In this document: positions 1 to 5,164 of the stretch, piece by piece
Position numbering within the stretch: the stretch's first letter is position 1
Layout: the number at the start of each line of letters is the position of its first letter
Assembly: GCA_905372595.1 (NCBI GenBank)
Contig: CAJPPS010000111.1
Location: 1 to 5,164 of the forward strand
DNA length: 5,164 nucleotides
Direction: 5' to 3'
Source: an uncultured Capnocytophaga sp.
GTDB taxonomy: Bacteria; Bacteroidota; Bacteroidia; Flavobacteriales; Flavobacteriaceae
Notes under the pieces: generated by a model
Databases searched by the model: none
Told to the model about the DNA's origin: nothing
The model's input: only the letters and a program-made list of their open reading frames with translations
Translations under genes and position numbers: made by a program

Positions 1-120
1 TAGGACAGACGGGACTCGAACCCGCAACCAGGGAGTTAGAAGCTCAGAAGTAAATGGTAATTGACCTCACAAGGAAATAATCTTACCATTACCTGCTCTA
101 CCCAATTGAGCTACTGTCCT
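1..120 (-). tRNA. tRNA-Arg(UCU)-like gene with a 46-nt insertion in the anticodon stem
   Basis: Read on the minus strand from 120 to 1. The acceptor stem is AGGACAG (120-114) with CTGTCCT (8-2), 7 of 7 paired, and discriminator A is at position 1. The D arm is GCTC/GAGC (111-108 and 98-95) around the loop AATTGGGTA, which has the conserved GG. The T arm is GCGGG/CCCGT (25-21 and 13-9) around TTCGAGT. The anticodon loop CTTCTAA (42-36) has T33, anticodon TCT at 40-38 and A37, so it would read AGA and AGG. The variable region TGGTT has normal length. The 3' half of the anticodon stem is CTCCC (35-31), but its 5' half is split: GG at 93-92, then 46 extra nt, then GAG at 45-43. Without the extra bases the tRNA would be a standard 74 nt. 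The D loop seems to lack A20, an arginine identity base known from E. coli, so the amino acid rests on the anticodon. Any CCA lies outside the window. Whether the product is functional, spliced or a pseudogene cannot be told from the sequence. Confidence 0.8.
46..91 (-). other. 46-nt hairpin insert (intron-like or extra arm) within the tRNA
   Basis: This segment interrupts the 5' strand of the tRNA anticodon stem between canonical positions 28 and 29. The boundaries follow from the one placement that restores a fully paired GGGAG/CTCCC stem. In RNA sense it consists of one T, then AATGGTAA (90-83), a 22-nt loop region (82-61), TTACCATT (60-53), and a 7-nt tail TACTTCT (52-46). The two 8-mers are perfect reverse complements. 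The 22-nt loop holds a possible small CCT/AGG stem around TGTG. There is no ORF, no room for a group I catalytic core and no recognisable insertion-sequence ends. The stem can also extend into the tRNA exon (positions 92-94) with one bulged T. What it does is unknown. Confidence 0.7.
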
Positions 121-144
121 AATATTGTTAAAAATAATTTTATT

Positions 145-161
145 CTTTCTATGCAGAAAAG
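145..161 (-). terminator. possible weak hairpin between the lipoprotein gene and the tRNA
   Basis: In transcript sense, CTTT and CT pair with AG and AAAG around a GCAT loop, with one bulged T. An A/T-rich stretch containing a run of five T follows (about 144-130). The stem is short and AT-rich and the T run is not directly next to it, so this would be a poor intrinsic terminator. No other stronger hairpin and no clear Bacteroidota promoter (TTTG plus TAnnTTTG) is visible in 121-166. The tRNA may therefore be transcribed by readthrough from the operon. Confidence 0.22.
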
Positions 162-166
162 ATGAA

Positions 167-577
167 TTACTTCTGGTGTAGAGTGTAGAGATCTTCTTCT
201 TCGGGAGTCATCTTTTTATTGGGGTCAGGCAAATAGATGAGTACTTGAGCATCTACCTTGTAATATTCCTTTCCTCCATTTTCTCCTATAAGAGCAATGG
301 TTTTATCAGCACCATTCCATTCGAATTTTCCTTTATAGGTAGTAGGTTTATGATCAGGGAATATTACAGTTTTGGTATATTCATTATTGTTACTCAATAT
401 GATAGTTGTATCAACCAATTCCTTAGTTTCTGTTTGTATAACTCCTTCATAACGAATACCTTGTTCGGCGGAGGTATTGGATTGCACAGAGGTTTCTTCC
501 TTTACCTGAGAAGATTCCTTGGGAGTATTGTTACAGGCAATTAAAGAGAATAATGAAAAAATGTAAAAATATCTCAT
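167..577 (-). CDS. NlpE-like lipoprotein without the usual CxxC motif
   Basis: A protein of 136 residues with a short type II signal peptide. A hydrophobic stretch (residues 4-14) ends in a lipobox, Leu-Ile-Ala-Cys, with the lipidated Cys at 15. A Ser/Glu/Thr-rich linker (16-40) follows, then one small beta-rich domain (about 42-118). The pattern YEGVI...TTIILSNNNEYTKT...YKGKFEWNGADKTIAL resembles the N-terminal domain of the NlpE (copper resistance / envelope stress lipoprotein) family, with its usual 'short strand, TT-L-L-NxxxYT, GKFxW' layout. Family members usually carry CxDC or CxxC just after the first strand. Here that place reads QTETKEL, and the only Cys in the protein is the lipidated one, so metal or disulfide chemistry at that site is not expected. 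The gene starts 15 nt after the glycosyltransferase stop and is the last protein gene of the apparent operon. Location is inferred to be the periplasmic face of a membrane or the cell surface. A generic small lipoprotein is the alternative. Confidence 0.7.
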   Translation of the reverse strand: MRYFYIFSLFSLIACNNTPKESSQVKEETSVQSNTSAEQGIRYEGVIQTETKELVDTTIILSNNNEYTKTVIFPDHKPTTYKGKFEWNGADKTIALIGENGGKEYYKVDAQVLIYLPDPNKKMTPEEEDLYTLHQK

Positions 578-592
578 ATTTTGAAAGTTAAA

Positions 593-1537
593 TTAATTAA
601 TAGTTTTTCGAATAGAATATCTTTTTTCAGGATCTTTGTTTCTTAAAATAAGCTCAGCTAGGAAGCCGACAAGGAAAAATTGAGTTCCGATAACCATAGT
701 GGTTAGGGCTATAAAAAATTCAGGTCTATCCGTGATAAGCCGATGAGTAGGATTGATAAAAAGTTTATCCACTCCTAGGTAAAAGGCAAAGCAGAACCCA
801 ATAAAAAACATCAATACTCCCAAAGCTCCAAAAAGGTGCATAGGACGCTTGCCAAATTTAGATAGGAAAGCAATGGTAAGCAGGTCTAAAAAGCCATTAA
901 TAAATCGTTCTATTCCAAATTTGGTATGCCCATACTTTCTAGCTTGATGTTGTACAACTTTCTCTGTAATTTTCTCATATCCAGCAGATTTAGCCAATAC
1001 AGGAATATACCTATGCATTTCTCCTCTCACATCTATATTCTTGATAACATCTCTTCGATAGGCTTTTAACCCACAATTAAAGTCGTGTAGGGAGAGTCCA
1101 GATACTTTTCTAGCAGCCCAATTAAAGAGTTTTGAAGGAAGATTTTTTGTGAGTTTATGATCATAACGCTTTTTCTTCCATCCAGAAACAAGATCAAATT
1201 TCTCTTCTGTAATTATTCGATAAAGTTCAGGGATTTCCTCAGGGCTATCTTGCAAATCGGCATCCATAGTAATCACTACTTCGCCATTAGCCTCTATGAA
1301 TCCTGCATTCAATGCTTGTGATTTTCCATAATTTTTAAGAAAACGAATACCTCTTACATTTTTATCCTGCTTACTTATATTTTCTATAACTTGCCAAGAG
1401 GAATCAGTACTTCCATCATCTATGAATATGATTTCATAAGAAAATTTATTAGCAATCATCACTTTTTGAATCCATTGATGTAGTTCTAATAAAGATTCTT
1501 CTTCATTGAAGAGAGGAATAATGATAGATAATTGCAT
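593..1537 (-). CDS. Family 2 glycosyltransferase, GtrB/Dpm1-like, membrane anchored
   Basis: A protein of 314 residues, the normal length for GtrB/ArnC/DPMS-like enzymes, which move a sugar from a nucleotide donor onto a polyprenyl phosphate at the inner face of the cytoplasmic membrane. The GT-A domain starts at the first residues (SIIIPLFNEEESL, 4-16). The nucleotide-binding motif FIDDGSTD is at 38-45, and the metal-binding DxD is at 92-94 within MDADLQDSPEEIP. The conserved region HDFNCGLKAYRR lies at 151-162 and a basic QARKYGHTKFG stretch at 198-208. Two membrane helices follow (about 234-256 and 274-298), then a short basic tail. Donor sugar and final acceptor cannot be read from sequence. 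The ATG is one base after the stop of the DUF4199-like gene, so the two are probably translationally coupled and may work together. Catalytic motifs are intact. Confidence 0.93.
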   Translation of the reverse strand: MQLSIIIPLFNEEESLLELHQWIQKVMIANKFSYEIIFIDDGSTDSSWQVIENISKQDKNVRGIRFLKNYGKSQALNAGFIEANGEVVITMDADLQDSPEEIPELYRIITEEKFDLVSGWKKKRYDHKLTKNLPSKLFNWAARKVSGLSLHDFNCGLKAYRRDVIKNIDVRGEMHRYIPVLAKSAGYEKITEKVVQHQARKYGHTKFGIERFINGFLDLLTIAFLSKFGKRPMHLFGALGVLMFFIGFCFAFYLGVDKLFINPTHRLITDRPEFFIALTTMVIGTQFFLVGFLAELILRNKDPEKRYSIRKTIN

Positions 1538-1538
1538 T

Positions 1539-2045
1539 TTATTTTCGTTGAATAATCTTAAAAAAGGAGCTTCCTAAAAGAGATATAATTAACCCAAAAA
1601 GCATATTTCTCATTACAGAAAAGTTAAATTGCACCCAAGCAGACTTGTTCTCTTCCATACTGACCTTCATATTTTCTAATTCTTGGATCGAGATATCAGG
1701 GTTATTCTTGGTAAAAGCTTCTAACTGAATTTGATTAAGTATATCCAAGAGTTCTGGATAGATATATTTTATCATAAATATCCAAAATATCCCTGTGATA
1801 ATAGCAAATAAGATAGAAATACCTAATCCTATTTTCATCATTTGTCGAAAACTTCTGATTTTACTCTGATAAATACCTATAAAAACAGAAAAAACAAGTA
1901 AAAAAATAGGGATAACTCCAAAAAGAATTACAGATAAGGGGCTTCCATTATAAGAATTGGTAAAATATTGTAATAGAGTAAGTCCAATACTTATAATTCC
2001 CGAAAGAATCCCATAGAAAAGCATAATGGATTTAGCATTTCTCAT
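1539..2045 (-). CDS. DUF4199-like membrane protein with four predicted helices
   Basis: A protein of 168 residues. Hydrophobic segments suitable for membrane helices lie at about 6-27, 37-59, 72-94 and 147-165. Between helices 3 and 4 is a polar stretch of about 50 residues (95-145) with PELLDILNQIQLEAFTKNNPD, probably a helical extracytoplasmic loop. Size, helix layout and the MxxAxxxGxxxGxxxI-type first helix fit the DUF4199 family, which is known in Bacteroidota and has no assigned biochemical role. The start ATG overlaps the stop of the SRPBCC gene in an ATGA arrangement (2045-2042), and the stop is one base before the glycosyltransferase start. As I recall, DUF4199 genes often sit beside this type of glycosyltransferase in Bacteroidota, so a shared envelope role is plausible but inferred. 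No catalytic motif is visible. Confidence 0.8.
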   Translation of the reverse strand: MRNAKSIMLFYGILSGIISIGLTLLQYFTNSYNGSPLSVILFGVIPIFLLVFSVFIGIYQSKIRSFRQMMKIGLGISILFAIITGIFWIFMIKYIYPELLDILNQIQLEAFTKNNPDISIQELENMKVSMEENKSAWVQFNFSVMRNMLFGLIISLLGSSFFKIIQRK

Positions 2046-2434
2046 AGAGATTTTGTTTTTTCAGCCATTGTTTCTAAAAGTTTAGTAATGGGTGATTTCA
2101 CCATTAAGGCAACCATAGGGTTAAATTCTCCTTCAAAACTATATGAAACACTAGTCTCCTTATCATTAATAGGAGAAAAAGAAATGTTAAGAGCAAAAGG
2201 AAGTTTTCCTTCTTTTGCTCCATAGGTAATCTGGTTATATGGATTTACCAACTTCTTCTCTAGAAAAATTTCAGGCATTCCCTTTAGAGAGAAAGAGAAA
2301 GAATTTCCATCAGGTGAAGAAAAATGAGCCAGATTATCAGGCATTAAAGATTCAAAGAGAGAAGGATTTTCTAATTTTTGAAAAATAGAGGCTATCTCTT
2401 GTGAAACGATAATAGTAGGGGCATTTATCTTCAT
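2042..2434 (-). CDS. SRPBCC / START-like fold small protein
   Basis: From the ATG at 2434 this encodes about 130 residues starting MKINAPTIIVSQEI. An upstream in-frame ATG at 2446 would add four residues (MELI) and overlap pyrE by 10 nt. I prefer 2434 because relatives as I know them begin with a short MK-[IL] strand, and this start lies just after the pyrE stop (2439-2437). The layout is that of a compact SRPBCC (polyketide cyclase / START-like) protein: N-terminal strand, helix pair containing LFESLMPDNL, several strands (FSFSLKGMPEI, LPFALNISFSPI, TSVSYSFEGEFNP), and a long C-terminal helix (MVALMVKSPITKLLETMAEK). Such folds bind hydrophobic ligands in a cavity. No ligand or reaction can be assigned. 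The gene is coupled to pyrE upstream and to the membrane protein downstream through an ATGA overlap. Confidence 0.82.
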   Translation of the reverse strand: MKINAPTIIVSQEIASIFQKLENPSLFESLMPDNLAHFSSPDGNSFSFSLKGMPEIFLEKKLVNPYNQITYGAKEGKLPFALNISFSPINDKETSVSYSFEGEFNPMVALMVKSPITKLLETMAEKTKSL

Positions 2435-2436
2435 AA

Positions 2437-3075
2437 TTAATTCCATTTATCAGGAGCCAATCGCCAGTGAGAAAGCGTTTCTATATCCTCTTGTGATATA
2501 TATTTTCTTTCTTTAGCTTCCTCCAACAGATATTCATACTGACTAAGAGGGTATAATTCTACATTTTCTTTGGAGAAATTCTCTGAAGCAATAGAGAACT
2601 GATAGAAGAAAATCGCTACCATTCCTAACACTTCTAATTCACTATCTCTCAGGGCTCTTACAGCGTTAATACTGCTCATTCCTGTACTGATGAGATCTTC
2701 TATGACTACTACTTTTTCTCCTTTAGAAAAACTACCTTCTATTTGATTCTGCCGTCCGTGTTTCTTAGGTTCTGGACGCACATATACAAAAGGTAGATTT
2801 AATCGGTCTGCTACTAGCATCCCTATTCCAATAGCTCCTGTGGCAACACCCGCTATAAGCTGAGCTTCAGGATATTGAGCCTTGATATAAGCAACCATAG
2901 CATTGGCTACCCTTTCTCTTGCATTGGGGTAGGAGAGTAGGATACGGTTATCACAATAGATAGGAGATTTCCATCCAGAAGCCCACGTAAAGGGCTCCTT
3001 AGGACTTAGCTTAATTGCATTAATTTCTAGCAATAAACCAGCTATTTCTTTTGCTATTTCTATTTGAGATTTCAT
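2437..3075 (-). CDS. pyrE: Orotate phosphoribosyltransferase
   Basis: A protein of 212 residues, full length for the family. It joins orotate to PRPP to give orotidine 5'-monophosphate and pyrophosphate, the fifth step of de novo UMP synthesis in the cytoplasm. The type I phosphoribosyltransferase PRPP-binding motif is at 122-135 (VVVIEDLISTGMSS), with the adjacent acidic pair Glu126-Asp127. The orotate/PRPP region FTWASGWKSPIYCDNR is at 29-44, and the flexible catalytic loop YVRPEPKKHG at 98-107 keeps Arg100, Lys104 and His106. The GVATGAIGIG phosphate-loop segment is at 76-85. The ATG is 5 nt downstream of the infB stop, and I see no clear Shine-Dalgarno sequence, which is normal for Bacteroidota, so expression is probably tied to infB. 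Of its 10 arginine codons I read 4 AGA and 1 AGG. Confidence 0.97.
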   Translation of the reverse strand: MKSQIEIAKEIAGLLLEINAIKLSPKEPFTWASGWKSPIYCDNRILLSYPNARERVANAMVAYIKAQYPEAQLIAGVATGAIGIGMLVADRLNLPFVYVRPEPKKHGRQNQIEGSFSKGEKVVVIEDLISTGMSSINAVRALRDSELEVLGMVAIFFYQFSIASENFSKENVELYPLSQYEYLLEEAKERKYISQEDIETLSHWRLAPDKWN

Positions 3076-3080
3076 AAGAG

Positions 3081-5164
3081 TTATATTTTTTTCTTAACAG
3101 CTACTTCTTGATAAGCTTCGATAACGTCTCCTTCTTTGATATCATTATAGTTCTTTATTTGTAACCCACAATCATATCCTTTGGAGACTTCTTTCACATC
3201 ATCTTTGAAACGCTTGAGAGAGGTTAGTTCACCAGTGAATATAACCACTCCTTCTCGGATTAGGCGTATTTTAGAATTGCGGAATATCTTACCATCAGTA
3301 ACCATACATCCAGCAATGGTACCCACTTTATGAATTTTGAATAATTCGCGAATTTCTACAGTTCCTGTAACTTCCTCTTTCATCTCAGGGGATAACATAC
3401 CTTCCATTGCTGATTTCAGGTCATTAATAGCATCATAGATAATAGAGTAAGTTCGGATATCTATTTCTTCTTTTTCAGCTAAAGCACGTGCATTGGTCAT
3501 AGGACGAACATTGAAACCTACAATAATAGCATTAGAAGCTGAAGCGAGAAGAACGTCAGACTCTGTAATAGCTCCTACTCCTTTGTGAATAATAGATATC
3601 TGGATTTCCTCAGTAGATAATTTTTGGAAAGAATCTGTAAGAGCTTCTACAGAACCATCCACATCCCCTTTGAGGATAATATTGAGTTCCTTGAAATCTC
3701 CTAGAGCAATACGACGACCAATTTCATCAAGAGTAATATGTCTTTGAGTTCGAACAGATTGTTCGCGAAGTAATTGGGTACGTTTAGCGGCAATCTGTTT
3801 TGCTTCTTTTTCATCTTCAAATACATAGAACTTATCTCCTGCTTGAGGAGCTCCATCAAGTCCTAGTATAGATACAGGAGTAGAAGGGATAGCTTTCTTA
3901 ACAGCTTTTCCACGTTCATCGTGCATTGCACGGATTTTTCCAGAGTGTGTTCCTGCAAGTACATAGTCTCCTACTTTTAGAGTACCTTCTTGTACTAGAA
4001 CAGTAGAAACATACCCACGTCCTTTGTCAAGAAAAGCTTCCACTACAGTACCCAAAGCGTGTTTGTTAGGATTTGCTTTTAGCTCAAGCATTTCAGCTTC
4101 AAGGAGCACTTTATCTAGTAGATCACTTACTCCAATTCCTTTCTTTGCAGAAATATCTTGTGATTGGATTTTTCCACCCCATTCTTCTACAAGAAGGTTC
4201 ATATTAGCCAAATGTTCCTTTATTTTTTCAGGATTAGCTGTAGGTTTGTCTATTTTGTTAATTGCAAAAATGATAGGAACCCCAGCAGCTTGAGCGTGGC
4301 TGATAGCCTCTTTGGTTTGAGGCATAATATCATCATCGGCAGCGATAACAATAATTGCAATATCAGTAACCTGGGCTCCACGTGCACGCATAGCTGTAAA
4401 AGCCTCGTGACCAGGAGTATCAAGGAAAGTAATATGTTTCTGACTTCTCTTTAATGTTACAGAGTAAGCCCCAATGTGCTGTGTAATTCCTCCACTTTCT
4501 CCAGCAATTACATTTTCATTTCGAATATGATCTAGGAGAGATGTTTTTCCGTGGTCAACGTGTCCCATTACAGTAACAATAGGAGCACGGGTAACCAAAT
4601 CCTCTGGACGATCTTCTTCTACAGGAATAGCTTCTTCTATATCTGCAGTAGAGAATTCTACTTGGAATCCAAATTCATCAGCCACAATGGTAAGTGTCTC
4701 AGCATCTAATCGCTGGTTCATTGTAACAAAAATACCTAGAGACATACAAGCTCCAATAACCTTATTTACAGGAACATCCATCATTACAGAGAGTTCATTC
4801 ACTGTAACAAACTCTGTTACTCTTAGGATAGAGCTTTCCTTCTCTTGTAGAGCTATTTCTTCTTCAGTTTTAAGTCTGTGGCTATCTCGTTTCTCTTTAC
4901 GATACTTAGCTCCTTTAGATTTTATAGATTTACCTTGTAGTTTTTCAAGAGTTTCTCTAACTTGTTTTTGAACTTCTTCTTCAGTGGGTTCTGTTTTTAC
5001 AAAAATCTTATTTTCCTTCTTAGGTTTTTTGTCTTTTTCCTTGTAGTTGTTTTTTTGAGAAGGAGAATTAGATATATTCTCTTTGTCCGACTGAATACGT
5101 TTTCTTTTTTTCTTTCCTTGCTTATCACCATTAGCGGTGGTAGCAGTAGCTTCTTTTTTATCTT
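3081..5164 (-). CDS. infB: Translation initiation factor IF-2 (5' end cut by the window)
   Basis: IF2 is the GTPase that brings initiator tRNA to the 30S subunit and promotes 50S joining. The frame is open to the window edge, giving 693 visible codons before the stop at 3083-3081; the true start lies beyond 5164. A GTG at 4802-4800 is an internal Val in the conserved stretch RVTEFVTVNELSVMM, not a start. Upstream of it are 120 visible residues of Lys/Glu-rich N-terminal extension, including EVQKQVRETLEKLQGKS and KGAKYRKEKRDSHR. The G domain shows all motifs (counting the internal Val at 4802 as 1): G1 GHVDHGKT (80-87), the IF2 switch GGITQHIGAY (104-113), G3 DTPGHEAF (128-135), G4 NKID (182-185) and G5 SAKKG. 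Domain II (LGTVVEAFLDKGRGYVSTVLVQEGTLKVGD), the domain III GDVDGSVEAL segment and the C-terminal initiator-tRNA-binding domain follow. The gene ends 5 nt before pyrE. In the 4803-5164 part, 4 of 7 arginine codons are AGA. Confidence 0.98.
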   Translation of the reverse strand, partial: DKKEATATTANGDKQGKKKRKRIQSDKENISNSPSQKNNYKEKDKKPKKENKIFVKTEPTEEEVQKQVRETLEKLQGKSIKSKGAKYRKEKRDSHRLKTEEEIALQEKESSILRVTEFVTVNELSVMMDVPVNKVIGACMSLGIFVTMNQRLDAETLTIVADEFGFQVEFSTADIEEAIPVEEDRPEDLVTRAPIVTVMGHVDHGKTSLLDHIRNENVIAGESGGITQHIGAYSVTLKRSQKHITFLDTPGHEAFTAMRARGAQVTDIAIIVIAADDDIMPQTKEAISHAQAAGVPIIFAINKIDKPTANPEKIKEHLANMNLLVEEWGGKIQSQDISAKKGIGVSDLLDKVLLEAEMLELKANPNKHALGTVVEAFLDKGRGYVSTVLVQEGTLKVGDYVLAGTHSGKIRAMHDERGKAVKKAIPSTPVSILGLDGAPQAGDKFYVFEDEKEAKQIAAKRTQLLREQSVRTQRHITLDEIGRRIALGDFKELNIILKGDVDGSVEALTDSFQKLSTEEIQISIIHKGVGAITESDVLLASASNAIIVGFNVRPMTNARALAEKEEIDIRTYSIIYDAINDLKSAMEGMLSPEMKEEVTGTVEIRELFKIHKVGTIAGCMVTDGKIFRNSKIRLIREGVVIFTGELTSLKRFKDDVKEVSKGYDCGLQIKNYNDIKEGDVIEAYQEVAVKKKI

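Noticed and set aside
36..46. Amber-suppressor anticodon CUA by shifting the loop one base
   Set aside because: The shifted loop breaks the stem next to it, while the UCU reading is closed by GAG/CTC pairs.
46..91. Archaeal-type bulge-helix-bulge intron
   Set aside because: I cannot form the strict 3-nt bulge, 4-bp helix, 3-nt bulge at the two junctions by eye, and bacteria are not known to have the matching endonuclease. I keep only the neutral term insert.
1..120. Group I or group II intron in the tRNA
   Set aside because: The insert is only 46 nt, with no room for a catalytic core, and sits in the anticodon stem between positions 28 and 29 rather than in or beside the anticodon loop.
1..120. 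Class II tRNA (Ser/Leu/Tyr/Sec) with a long variable arm, the anticodon being in the first hairpin
   Set aside because: That reading would need a variable region of about 50 nt and gives no 7-nt loop with T33. The CTTCTAA loop directly before a normal 5-nt variable region fits far better.
1..120. tmRNA or a tmRNA fragment
   Set aside because: A complete D stem and an anticodon arm are present, and there is no tag ORF or pseudoknot region.
245..544. Plus-strand open frame opposite the lipoprotein gene
   Set aside because: Its composition is that of the antisense of a real gene, and the minus-strand frame has a lipobox and a domain pattern.
578..592. TAACTTTC as a Bacteroidota -7 promoter element before the lipoprotein gene
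   Set aside because: It lies only a few bases before the ATG, differs from TAnnTTTG at the last base and has no partner -33 TTTG, so it is probably chance in AT-rich DNA.
4800..4802. GTG as the start codon of infB
   Set aside because: The frame stays open for 120 more codons to the window edge with typical IF2 sequence (RVTEFVTVNELS), so this is an internal Val.
4024..4971. Plus-strand open frames at 4024-4293, 4164-4454 and 4687-4971
   Set aside because: They lie antisense to the conserved IF2 coding sequence and have no recognisable domains.

Overview
The window is AT-rich and reads almost entirely on the minus strand. It looks like chromosomal housekeeping DNA from a member of the Bacteroidota, most likely Flavobacteriales. 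The pointers are the IF2 N-terminal region with its long lysine/glutamate-rich extension, a DUF4199-type membrane protein next to a GtrB/Dpm1-like glycosyltransferase, an NlpE-like lipoprotein, tightly packed genes with no clear Shine-Dalgarno sequences, and AGA as a common arginine codon. I cannot name the genus.

In the direction of transcription (high to low coordinates) the order is: infB (IF2, N-terminus cut by the window edge, 5164-3081), pyrE (orotate phosphoribosyltransferase, 3075-2437), a small SRPBCC/polyketide-cyclase-fold protein (about 2434-2042), a four-helix DUF4199-like membrane protein (2045-1539), a family 2 glycosyltransferase with two C-terminal membrane helices (1537-593), an NlpE-like lipoprotein (577-167), and a tRNA-Arg(UCU)-like gene (120-1). 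Gaps between the protein genes run from a small overlap to 15 nt, so they look like one operon with translational coupling. The 46 nt between the lipoprotein and the tRNA hold at most a weak hairpin.

The protein genes are ordinary: translation initiation, the fifth step of UMP synthesis, envelope glycosylation and an outer-membrane or periplasmic lipoprotein. Nothing suggests a mobile island, CRISPR array or phage.

The unusual object is the tRNA. It has a perfect 7-bp acceptor stem, a 4-bp D stem, a canonical T arm and a CTTCTAA anticodon loop (anticodon UCU), but it is 120 nt long instead of about 74. Removing exactly 46 nt (window positions 46-91) between tRNA positions 28 and 29 restores a perfect 5-bp anticodon stem (GGGAG/CTCCC). 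The 46-nt insert contains its own perfect 8-bp stem. It is far too short for a group I or group II intron, and bacteria are not known to use the archaeal/eukaryal bulge-helix-bulge splicing route. It is therefore either a broken tRNA, a tRNA that keeps an extra arm, or a tRNA with an undescribed type of short intron. AGA/AGG codons are common in the neighbouring genes, so the cell needs a working UCU tRNA from somewhere.
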